A DNA stretch of 11,491 nucleotides, taken from contig JBBHKE010001411.1 of the NCBI GenBank assembly GCA_037447655.1, positions 1 to 11,491 of the forward strand, written 5' to 3'. The notes below the pieces were generated by a model. That model worked only from the letters and a program-made list of their open reading frames with translations, searched no databases and was not told the origin of the DNA. Each line of letters starts with the position of its first letter. Within the stretch, counting starts at the first letter, position 1. Positions 1 through 6,865 of the stretch are shown here, one piece after another. The stretch is from Zygnema cylindricum. Taxonomy: Eukaryota; Streptophyta; Zygnematophyceae; Zygnematales; Zygnemataceae. The translations under genes and the position numbers were made by a program.

Positions 1-313
1 TCCAGGGGGCAAAAAACGGATCAAAATAGATTTTACTAGCGTTAATGGCGACTCACGGAGCATGTCACAAATGATTTGGATCCCAATAGAGTGGGGGGGG
101 GAGAGAGCGAAAGAGGGAAAGGGAGAAGTAGAGGTAGGGAGAAAGGAAAAAAAGATAAGGAGAGAGGGAAGGGGAGGGGAAGTGGGGAAGGAATCAAGAA
201 ATGAAAAGGAAGTCAAAACGCTCTTATAAACGGTTTTGGAGTACAAGGAAACATTCGACTCTTCGAATGTTTTTTCTTGCAACAGCGCCCGCAGGCAAAT
301 TCAAACGTTTAAA
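1..313. other. Unassigned non-coding DNA with purine tract and hairpin
   Basis: No coding region is supported. Positions 91-200 are almost pure purine (G9 run, then GA/GGGA-rich), a polypurine-polypyrimidine tract able to form triplex DNA. At 249-272 there is a perfect 10-bp stem (AAACATTCGA / TCGAATGTTT) with a CTCT loop, followed by a T run. In bacteria this would resemble an intrinsic terminator, but in this plant-like setting it is read only as a hairpin. Confidence 0.6.
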
Positions 314-504
314 ACCCTAGAATCGGATGATTTCATTGGCTAAGAGAACTATAAAACAGCGTTCTTGAAAATTCGACACCAGAGACCGAATCTGTAGTAG
401 ACATATCATAGAGATCCGTACAGAACATATGGAGAGTTCACAACTGCTCAACTATGCGGCTATGCCTAAATGATTTGAAACCTTGGTTATGCCCTTAAGC
501 ATTA

Positions 505-652
505 CAGTAGAGTATAACCTCTCCAAAACAATATTGCCTATTTCAAAAACCTTCATAATTCAATAGCTACGCCAAGGCCTCAGAATGGGCCCTTTGTAAA
601 TTATGACCCTCCTTAATTCAATAACATGCAAATTCAATACCAATCATCACTC
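505..652. mobile_element. Partial Emigrant/pogo-like MITE in R1
   Basis: The left end (CAGTAGAGTATAACCTCTCC, preceded by TA at 503-504) and the internal sequence match the better-preserved copy at 2436-2592. The right end with its inverted GAGAGGTTCTACTG is missing; R1 jumps from CACTCAC to TATACACCCTGAATC. Internal ORFs are absent. The assignment rests on similarity to the CAGTAAAACCTCTATAAATTAATA-type ends known for Arabidopsis Emigrant elements, recalled from general knowledge and not searched. Confidence 0.45.
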
Positions 653-749
653 ACTATACACCCTGAATCGCTATTTATGTAAAGAAATTGTTAGAGTGAA
701 GAAATTACTAGAGTAAATAAAAAAATAGTGTGATTAACTCTATTCTAGG

Positions 750-1053
750 TATAAAAGCATAACCCCAACGAAAGTTAACGCTAACTTATATATCTAACAC
801 TAATTTGGATACACATTCCTATAATGAAACCCATATATACTGCGTTTACATAGTCAACGTTTGAACATGTGAGAACAGGTTCGCAAGATTATCCCCTGTC
901 TTTATTGCTAAGAATCAAACATGGGTGTGCTTTTACATGTCAGTTCACTCACTTGGTGTCAACGTCGTTATCCGACACTTCTTCTATACGTGTGTACATA
1001 CACTAAACTATATTTAAACAGTCCAAATAAGAGTGGCTAGTGTAAATATATTA
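750..1053. other. Insertion present in R1 and absent from R2
   Basis: R2 runs directly from its ATTAATTCTATCTTAGG into TTTGAGGGGCAAAATT. R1 has about 304 bp between the equivalent points. The insert is bordered by similar 16-mers, TTAACTCTATTCTAGG at 734-749 and TTAATTCTAGTTTAGT at 1054-1069, which could be a decayed target-site duplication. Inside, around 876-925, are weak pol III box-B-like strings on both strands (GGTTCGCAAGA on plus, TGTTTGATTCT on minus). No poly(A) tail or clear box A is seen. It may be an old SINE-like insertion, or a deletion in R2. Confidence 0.4.
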
Positions 1054-1255
1054 TTAATTCTAGTTTAGTTTTGAGGGTCAAAATTCAAGGGCGCCGAATA
1101 AGTGTTAGTAACACTAATAACGATTCACGGTGTAGGTTTCTATTCAATAGGGGTTGTAAACCTAAGGAGATGATATTCGTTAATAATTGTAGATAACAAA
1201 GGTTATGACTAACTACAAGCAAATAGTAATACTAAGTGGCATGCAATTTTAGAAA

Positions 1256-1716
1256 TTAAGCCTTGATTTTTTAATTTCAACACTATTTATTTTTTTAACT
1301 TTAACTTCAACACTTTAGGCCTTCCAAAATCGAATACGGTACAGTACGATAGTGGCGTCATAAACATTTTATGGACATAAAAAATGAAAAAATAAGTTAT
1401 AATTATTGTAAGTACAAATGACGAAATTGCGCGCCAATATTGGGGTGTGTGCTGAGGACTTTCTATCATACTCCTATTGTACGCATCTTAGTAAAAATAA
1501 TCTTTAGCGGCCTATAACAGTAAAATGCACGCTTGGTGCTATGGTAGCACATCTTGTTGGCGATATTAAACAGTGGCGATATCACCCTCTAAACTGAATT
1601 GATGTTTAAAATCAATATTTTAGAGAGGTGGGATCGCCCTTAACAAATGTGCACAATTGCGTTATTAATTGGAGACCGGCGAGGTAAAAGTTGAAATTTT
1701 TGAATCGGAACATTTA
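1256..1716. other. Unassigned AT-rich spacer between R1 and R2
   Basis: No supported gene. Open frames here are short and low-complexity. The only structured element I see is the foldback at 1575-1638, annotated separately. A small inverted repeat, TGCTATGGTAGCA, lies around 1539-1551. Confidence 0.6.
1575..1638. repeat. 64-bp imperfect foldback
   Basis: The left arm starts GGCGATATCACCCTCTAAA and ends near 1603. The reverse complement of the right arm starts GGCGATCCCACCTCTCTAAA. The arms are about 28 nt, with a few mismatches and indels, and the loop is about 7 nt. It may be a minute foldback/MITE relic or a chance of AT-rich DNA, though the length argues against chance. No target duplication is evident. 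Confidence 0.55.
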
Positions 1717-1844
1717 GAAAAATCTCGAATCGGATGATTTTATTGGCTAAGAGAATAAAACAAGCTTCTTCGAAATTAAACATGAGAGATCGAATTTGTA
1801 GTAAAGAGATGAGCATTAATAACTGCACAATTGTGCCTTAGACG

Positions 1845-2010
1845 TTCATATTATCTTCTTTTCCAAAAAAAATAAGGGTTGGAGAAAAGATGGAATATGA
1901 AAAGTTAAAAATTGCACACTTTGGGGTTCGAACCCAATTCTCCATCTTTTTGGCCCAGCCCCCAACTACAACAATGCAAGTCGTTAGCTTTGCTAGCTTG
2001 AGGACGTCAA
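1845..2010 (-). mobile_element. tRNA-derived SINE-like element, copy 1
   Basis: Reading the minus strand, TAGCAAAGCTAACGACTTGC resembles a pol III box A. About 50-60 nt later GGGTTCGAACCCC (plus-strand 1924-1936) is an excellent box B / T-loop. Downstream sequence (GCAATTTTTAACTTTTCAT, then CCATCTTTTCTCC) is shared with a second copy at 3270-3430, also on the minus strand. Two dispersed copies sharing both the tRNA-like head and the body indicate a SINE family rather than a decayed tRNA gene. The exact 3' end and target duplication are unclear. The family name is not known to me. Confidence 0.55.
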
Positions 2011-2390
2011 AAACAACATCTTGACAGTTCACCAATCGAAATTTTATGATTGACCATCCATCACCGTTGAAGTGAGGATGTATGCACCATTTCGTCTAAA
2101 TCTTTCCCATTGGGGGGGGGATTTTCTACAGATCTTGCAGAATCTCCCACATAGCCGGAGCAACCGATTTCCAACAGATTGTGTAGCCGACGAGATGTTA
2201 TTCTACTATTGTGCCGACGACGTATATAATGTTTTTTTAGTATTTTTTAAAATGGTCAATTGACGGTTGGGAATGTTGTGGGTTACGAAACGATCAAAAT
2301 TAGCATAATGAAAATATTAAACTTAAAGCACAGATTTTACATTTTGCCTGAATGGGTTGAAAATCACAACATCAGATTTTGAATTGGAAT
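2010..2390. other. Unassigned sequence within R2 insertion
   Basis: No supported gene. It contains a G9 homopolymer near 2112-2120 and otherwise mixed AT-rich sequence. It is part of the block that R1 lacks and may belong to the same insertion event as the SINE-like piece or to a separate one. Confidence 0.5.
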
Positions 2391-2435
2391 TCCTAAGTGA
2401 TTGGTAGCTTGGTTATGATCTCAAACATTTTAGTA

Positions 2436-2592
2436 CAATAGAACCCCTCTCAAACAATAATGCATAATATACTAATCTTCAAATTCAACACCTACGCTCG
2501 CCTTTGAGCTTGGGCCCTTTGTAAATAATGACCCTTTATAATTCAATATCAACCATCGCTCCCGAGAGTATTCTTTAAGAGAGGTTCTACTG
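2436..2592. mobile_element. Emigrant/pogo-like MITE (157 bp)
   Basis: The terminal inverted repeats are clear. The left end reads CAATAGAACCCCTCTCAAAC; the reverse complement of the right end reads CAGTAGAACCTCTCTTAAAG. The match continues about 28 nt with a handful of differences. The left flank is TA (2434-2435), the expected Tc1/mariner-pogo target duplication; the right flank is CA (2593-2594), one change from TA. The element is far too short to code for a transposase. Ends of this type are known for Arabidopsis Emigrant (Lemi/pogo-like) MITEs, which is the basis of the family call. Confidence 0.65.
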
Positions 2593-2839
2593 CACACCAT
2601 GAATCTGTATGTGTAAAGACATTATTGGAGTAAAGAAATAAAAAGGTAATTAATTCTATCTTAGGTTTGAGGGGCAAAATTTTGCGGCGCAAAACTAATA
2701 GCAATTTACGGTGTAGTTCTCTATTCAATATGGGGTTAAGCCTAATGAGATGATATTCGACAATTATTGTGGACAACAACAATCAACATTAACTACATGC
2801 AAATGGTAATACTAAGTGGCATGGAATTTGTGACATGTA

Positions 2840-3195
2840 GGGTACTTTCCCAAACGGTAAAGTAAGGATTTATTCTTGTCTTTTTTATCCAAAACAAGGA
2901 TTTATTTGTCCTTTTCATCCAAAACAAGGATTTATTTTTGTCTATTTCCTCCAAAACAAGAATTTATTTTTGTCCGTTTCCTCCTAAACAAGAATTTATT
3001 TTTGTCCTTTTCCTCCAAAACAAGAATTTAATTGTCTTTTTCCTCCAAAACAAGATTTTTTTTTTATCTTTTTCCTCTAAAACAGATCATTCAACAAGAA
3101 AATTTTCTGTTGTACAAAAAAGTTGTAAAAACTACAATGGAATTTGCGTCATCTTGAAACTTAGAATAGTGTGTTAGTTTGTCGTCTTTCTCCTT
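2840..3195 (-). mobile_element. Partial Harbinger-type MITE, third copy, inverted
   Basis: Starting at GGGTACTTTCCC (2840), this region matches the reverse complement of the right end of the complete element at 3628-4581. It shares the terminus, then AAGTAAGG-TTTATTC, and beyond the tandem array CAACAAGAAAAT, TTTGCGTCATCTTG and AACTTAGAA-like stretches. Near 3178-3190 AGTTTGTCGTCT matches the equivalent part of the element at 4929-5917. The other terminus is lost, and a SINE-like sequence follows. The flank before the terminus is GTA, so a TWA duplication is not preserved. No coding capacity. Confidence 0.65.
2861..3085. repeat. 30-32 bp tandem array (about 7 units)
   Basis: Units start near 2861, 2891, 2921, 2953, 2985, 3017 and 3047, with a partial unit from 3079. 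Lengths alternate between 30 and 32 bp, and each contains AAAACAAGRATTTATTTTTG followed by a TCCTTTTCCTCC-like end. There are no unique spacers, so it is not a CRISPR array. The array lies inside the subterminal region of the partial Harbinger-type MITE and seems to be an amplification of that element's own sequence. Confidence 0.9.
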
Positions 3196-3269
3196 TCGAC
3201 CAGCTGGCACCGCGAACAACCTTCAGTCCAGTCTGTGGTCAAACCCATGACTTGCCGTACGTACATGCT

Positions 3270-3430
3270 TTTCCATTCCACGAAAGAAAAGGGTAGGAGG
3301 AGAAAAGATCGAAAATGAAAATTTAAAATGTGCGCGCTCTGGGGTTCGAACCCAGGTTCCCATCTTCTGCCTCCCCCCCCAACCGGAACATGCCGGCCGT
3401 TAGAGATAGTCAAGATCTTGAGATCATCAA
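3270..3430 (-). mobile_element. tRNA-derived SINE-like element, copy 2
   Basis: On the minus strand TATCTCTAACGGCCGGCATG is a plausible box A, and GGGTTCGAACCCC (plus-strand 3342-3354) is a strong box B about 54 nt later. The body (CACATTTTAAATTTTCATTT, then GATCTTTTCTCC) parallels copy 1 at 1845-2010. The 5' side carries a hairpin at 3413-3435 (AGATCTTGA / TCAAGATCT, loop GATCA). It is not a functional tRNA: the region between the boxes holds a long G run and does not fold as an anticodon arm. Confidence 0.55.
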
Positions 3431-3627
3431 GATCTGTCCAGACCGTCTACTACACCGCGAATCGTTATTAGTGTCAAGGTTTTTTTCGCCACTTAAAACA
3501 TCTTTTTTCCGTACACACTTGTCGGATTTTCATTTTGAGACGGCCAATCGGAAGCTGAGAATGTTACCTTTCAATCGCAACCGTCAGATCCACAACTGAC
3601 AAGTGTGTACGGAAAAAAGATGTTTAA

Positions 3628-4581
3628 GGGCGTGTTCCCATGTAACCGAAACTTTGAAACGTTACTTTGGATTTTAGCGCAGATTTTACGGTTTACTTTT
3701 TAAAGTGTTCCTATGTCAATCATTACTTGCGCCTTCATTACTTCAAATATGTGACAGGTGTAGACGTCTACAAAATATGCGACAACCTACGATAGTACAA
3801 AACGAAATGTAGACGACTACGAAACTTCCTAAAATTAGCGACGTCTACAAAAACGACGACTGTTGTAGACGTCGAGTTTTTGTGACATTGTAGATGTTTA
3901 GGGTTTTGTGACACCACGAAGTCATGCTACCTTATGACGTCATCAACACGTAAGCTTTCCACCATGGCTTCCCAACTTCTTTTTCTTACCATTTATAATT
4001 CGATACGCCATCAAAATGAGACCAAAAATATATATAAAAAAAGAAAAAAATATATCTTTCATTTGATACTATTATTGTTGCATTTCATTTAGATATGAGA
4101 GAAAGAGGAGCGGTCGAATGAAAAAGATAGGGAGAGACGAGGGCGTTGTAAACTTTTGCAAAAGACCCATGAATGAAAGTGGAGGTCCGAGACCCCAACG
4201 ATCTTTTTCCGTACATGCTTATCAATTTTGTACGTACATGCGCGTGACGAGCATGGATTAAAATAGCGTGTACTCTCTCTCGTTCAAAAAATTTCGAAGA
4301 CGTTTTACGCGTGCTATACCTATTTTTTATTCGTCGATAGGGTAGTATTTTGATTAAAATCAGATCGCGATTTGATTCTAGTGCAAGTGTGAAGATGAGC
4401 TGGAAGTGGGTCGCGATGATAATAACGCCAAATTGCCGTACCTTCCAAGTTCCAAGATGACGCAAAATGTACTTGTGTTTTTGCCCATTTTTCGTACGGC
4501 GTAATATTTTCTCGTTGGAAGTCCCATTTTCTGTGAAAACGACAGAATAAAACCCTTACTTGAACACATGGGAACACGCCC
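3628..4581 (+). mobile_element. Harbinger-type MITE, complete copy 1 (954 bp)
   Basis: The termini form a perfect 16-bp inverted repeat (GGGCGTGTTCCCATGT) flanked by identical trinucleotides TAA at 3625-3627 and 4582-4584. A 3-bp TWA target duplication with GGGC ends is the hallmark of PIF/Harbinger elements. Internal sequence aligns in order with the element at 4929-5917: ACCGAAACTTT after the left end, TTTAGGGTTTT, ATATCTTTCATTTGATAC, and GAAGATGAGCTGGAAGTGGG. No transposase frame is present, so it is non-autonomous. A cluster of GTAGACGTC-like motifs lies at 3758-3900. Confidence 0.85.
3758..3900. repeat. Cluster of GTAGACGTC-like motifs
   Basis: Variants of a near-palindromic motif recur inside the MITE: GTGTAGACGTCTAC (3758-3771), GTAGACGACTAC (3809-3820), GCGACGTCTAC (about 3839), GTAGACGTCGAG (about 3865) and GTAGATG (about 3890). 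The related element has GTAGACGTGTAC near 5053. Repeated internal motifs in non-autonomous DNA elements can be transposase-binding sites, but here that is only a possibility. Confidence 0.6.
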
Positions 4582-4660
4582 TAAGTGGCGAAAAAAACCT
4601 TGACACATAACGATTCGCGGCGTAACTTTCTGCAGTACTGTAGAACCTCCCACTCTACAG

Positions 4661-4733
4661 GCGCGGGAGCCGTGTCTAGCGGTTTATGTCGCCGGTAAGA
4701 CAGTGTGCTACCACTACACCAAGCGCGCGGCTC
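4661..4733 (-). mobile_element. tRNA-like SINE head or tRNA relic
   Basis: Minus-strand sequence GCGCTTGGTGTAGTGGTAGC is an almost ideal D-arm/box A, as in Gly, Asp or Glu tRNAs. The segment ends CACGGCTCCCGCGC, but a clear box B (GGTTCGANTCC) is missing, as if part of the T-arm were deleted. Terminal GAGCCG and CGGCTC are complementary. No functional cloverleaf can be built from it by eye. The most likely reading is a decayed tRNA-derived SINE head; a tRNA pseudogene is the alternative. Confidence 0.45.
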
Positions 4734-4925
4734 ACGTGCACACCGACTTTATACTATTTATTAGTTGAATACAAAATTGCCATCCGACGGCTCGGAATGC
4801 TTTCAGAGTATGGACAGGCGAAAAAGACAGAAGTGTTGAATTTTGAAATCTTTATTTCAGTAGATAGGGTTGTGAGAGGAGACCAAAAAGACTTAGAATA
4901 TTTTCTAAGTAGTTTTATGTAATAC
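4734..4925. other. Unassigned spacer with small hairpin
   Basis: Nothing recognisable as a gene. It contains a perfect 8-bp hairpin, ACTTAGAA-TATT-TTCTAAGT, at 4891-4910, just before the target duplication of the next MITE. Confidence 0.5.
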
Positions 4926-4928
4926 TTA

Positions 4929-5917
4929 GGGCACTTTCTCATGTAACCGAAACTTTAATCTTGTAACTTTGTTTCTAGCGAAGATTCTCCATACATCTTT
5001 ATGAGCATTCCGATGTAATCGCAAATAACTTGTTACTTAAAAAGTGACAAGCGTAGACGTGTACGAAACATGTGACACATAAACGGTACACAAAATGTTG
5101 CGAAACTTCCACTCAATTTCGATTTCAGACGTCCACCCGCACGTTGAACAGTTTCTGTCACTTCAAATATATCTGCACGCCACATTGTCGACGTGGAGGT
5201 ATTGCAGCTATTTAGGGTTTTTTACATTGTGACGTCACGCGCGTCATGCTCAACTATGACAGCGCCCACGTCACAATTTCTAAAAATTTCCGCCATGATT
5301 TTCCGATTGTTGTTTTTTGTCTTTTCTTACTCTACTTGCCATCAAAATACGCTCAAAGATAGTCAAAAGAAATCGTTTTCATATATCTTTCATTTGATAC
5401 CTTTCTTGCCTTTTTTCATTGCAAGAATTGTGAGATATAAGCGTTAGTGGGAGAGGGAGAGAGAGAGGCCCTTTCACGGACTTCGCTTTTGCGAAATGGC
5501 GTCCGTTGGTCGAGACCCCTCCACTGCCTCTGTACTAAAAAAGGTGCACGGAAAAAAGTACGTACAGGCTGTAAACGTGCAGTCTGATTTTTTTTGAGGA
5601 AAATTTTGTCAAAAACCTCCGTCGCGTGCGAAATTATATGCAAATTCGGCCACGTCGTGGAACTTTATTTAAAATCACCTCGCGAGGTGATTTTATTAAA
5701 GTTTGAAGATGATCTGAAAGTGGGTCGAAACTCGCTAAACGATAAACTGAATCGCGATAGACGACAAACTGCGGTACAACTAAAGTTTTAATGGAATGTA
5801 ACTTGTACGGTGGTAATTTGAATTTTTTGGTACGGCTGCAGATTTTTTCCTTTTTTTCCAAGTTATAAAGGAAAACGATAGAAAGTAACTGAAACTTTAG
5901 CACATGGGAAAGTGCCC
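4929..5917 (+). mobile_element. Harbinger-type MITE, complete copy 2 (989 bp)
   Basis: The left end GGGCACTTTCTCATGT and the reverse-complemented right end GGGCACTTTCCCATGT differ by one base. Both sides are flanked by TTA (4926-4928 and 5918-5920), a canonical PIF/Harbinger duplication. It has the same order of internal landmarks as the 3628-4581 copy but is considerably diverged from it. It carries a perfect 24-bp palindrome at 5671-5694. The frames inside are short and lack transposase motifs, so this is a non-autonomous element of the same family. Confidence 0.87.
5661..5703. repeat. Long palindrome with perfect 24-bp core
   Basis: The core AAAATCACCTCG joined directly to its reverse complement CGAGGTGATTTT (5671-5694) is perfect with no loop. 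The symmetry extends outward through AACTTTAT / ATTAAAGTT with one indel, giving about 43 bp. It lies inside the 989-bp MITE. Confidence 0.9.
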
Positions 5918-5920
5918 TTA

Positions 5921-6865
5921 CCTTTATTAGTATTTCAGTAGCAAAAGTAGAGGAGAGTGTATTGTAACTTTGCAGGTTCTAACAGTGAAGTTGACACGCG
6001 TCACGCAGTAGACAATTGGAATCGCCGGATCAGACAGAATGAATCTGGTCCGGATACTTCGGAAAATATATGGTACGGTATTTTTGGAATCATACGGATA
6101 TTTTGGAAATGTATGCTACGGGACATTTCTATGATCATTGATTGGAAACGTCCGGGTATTTCGGAAATGTTTGGTACGGTACAGTTTATAATCAGTGATT
6201 TTGAGTCGTGTCGACGGACGCAATACACCTGGGACCACAAGCGTGACTCACGTGGGACCACAAGTGACGAAGCACTCAGGTGCTTCGTACTACACTACAA
6301 CCGTCGGCTAGACTTTAGCGACCACCGTCACTATGCACCTGAAATGTTTATTGTACGGTTAGCCATCTGAAAATATTTGAATAACATTGTTTTGTAGTTT
6401 AGTGTAATAAAAATTAGTGTTTCATTAATTTGGTTTTGGGAAAATAATTAGGTTTTTGGAGGTACTCACGGTACAGTAAAGTACAGGCTAAAAATACTTT
6501 GTCGTTAGTAAGGATAACACTGTTTTTCAGTCACCCGTATTAGTGTGACCAATAGATACTCACTGTGAGTATATAGTTTAGGACACGGACAATTTTGAAT
6601 AATCCAGTTTTGGGAATATGATTTTCTAAGGGCAGTTTTTGTGAAACTTCCATACATCATATCTCATGGTTTACTTGGTCATATAGGCTGCAATTTTGGG
6701 AATTGTCACATTGATGTGTTGTGTATCATTGTGACAAATTTGAGGCATATTGGCATTTTGAGTCATATTTTGTGTTGGATCAAGTTGGATGTTGAGTAGG
6801 TGTTATGAAAGTTTCTGTTGTTTTTATTGTCTACTTCCACTACTACTACTGGTTCTCCGCCTGCA
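5921..6865. other. Unassigned region upstream of copia gag
   Basis: No gene is supported. It may hold the decayed 5' LTR and leader of the copia element, but I find no clear TG...CA boundary and no good primer-binding site. Visible structures are: three degenerate repeats of a GGATATTTCGGAAATGTATG/GTACGG-like unit near 6049, 6093 and 6150; a repeated GGGACCACAAG at about 6231 and 6254; the hairpin GAAGCAC-TCAG-GTGCTTC near 6269-6286; an imperfect stem CCGGATCAGA...TCTGGTCCGG near 6024-6052; and ATACTCAC-T-GTGAGTAT at 6556-6572. A 137-codon open frame at 5957-6370 looks like chance. Confidence 0.5.

Larger units (their letters stand above)
314..1255. repeat. Diverged direct repeat, copy R1
   Basis: Three blocks of R1 line up in order with a second copy (R2) further right. 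318-410 matches 1724-1808 (shared AATCGGATGATTT and ATTGGCTAAGAGAA). About 470-749 matches 2390-2665 (shared GGGCCCTTTGTAAAT, ATTATGACCCT-like sequence and a pogo-like left terminus). About 1054-1255 matches 2655-2835 (shared CGGTGTAG, TCTATTCAATA, GAGATGATATTCG and TAATACTAAGTGGCATG). R1 has an extra block of about 300 bp (750-1053) that R2 lacks. No protein frame is preserved between copies, so this is a decayed repeat rather than duplicated genes. The family is not recognised; it could be part of a larger non-autonomous element. Confidence 0.75.
1720..2836. repeat. Diverged direct repeat, copy R2
   Basis: This is the second copy of the unit described at R1, in the same orientation. Relative to R1 it has about 550 bp of extra sequence between about 1838 and 2390; that block contains the SINE-like piece on the minus strand and a G-rich stretch near 2113. 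It lacks the 304-bp insert of R1. Its pogo-like MITE is complete at both ends. The two copies have thus collected independent insertions and deletions since they arose. No conserved reading frame is seen. Confidence 0.75.
3450..4624. mobile_element. Palindromic foldback MITE split by a nested element
   Basis: The left arm at 3450-3523 (CTACACCGCGAATCGTTATT, then GTGTCAAGG, T-rich, CGCCACTTAAAACATC, and CCGTACACACTTGTC) has its reverse complement in two pieces: 3598-3627 (GACAAGTGTGTACGG to ATGTTTAA) and 4585-4624 (GTGGCGAAAAAAACCTTGAC to GCGGCGTA). The second arm is cut exactly at TTAA by the Harbinger-type MITE. Without the insert and one TAA the element would be about 218 bp, with arms of about 70 nt and a loop of about 74 nt. 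Its own flanking duplication is not certain. No coding capacity. Confidence 0.75.

Noticed and set aside
249-279. Hairpin followed by a T run, like a bacterial intrinsic terminator
   Set aside because: Nothing else is bacterial here, and no gene ends at this point.
1921-1940. Functional tRNA gene at the GGTTCGAACCC motif
   Set aside because: Only the T-loop is tRNA-like; acceptor, D and anticodon arms cannot be formed, and a second copy with the same body shows it is a SINE-like repeat.
314-2836. R1 and R2 as the two LTRs of a short retrotransposon
   Set aside because: No TG...CA ends, primer-binding site, polypurine tract or target duplication can be placed at matching positions, and the interior is only about 460 bp without domains.
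2861-3085. Possible CRISPR array
   Set aside because: Units abut each other with no unique spacers and the setting is eukaryotic; it is a plain tandem repeat.
4085-4653. Open frames of 85-126 codons on the minus strand
   Set aside because: They are inside and across the end of a non-autonomous MITE, without transposase motifs and not conserved in the sister element.
5957-6370. 137-codon open frame on the plus strand
   Set aside because: It has no recognisable domain, an overlapping open frame on the other strand, and degenerate nucleotide repeats within that explain the sequence better than a protein.
6774-6790. TTGGATCAAGTTGG as a primer-binding site for copia
   Set aside because: It fits the usual initiator-Met site (TGGTATCAGAG) only with indels, and no LTR end CA precedes it.
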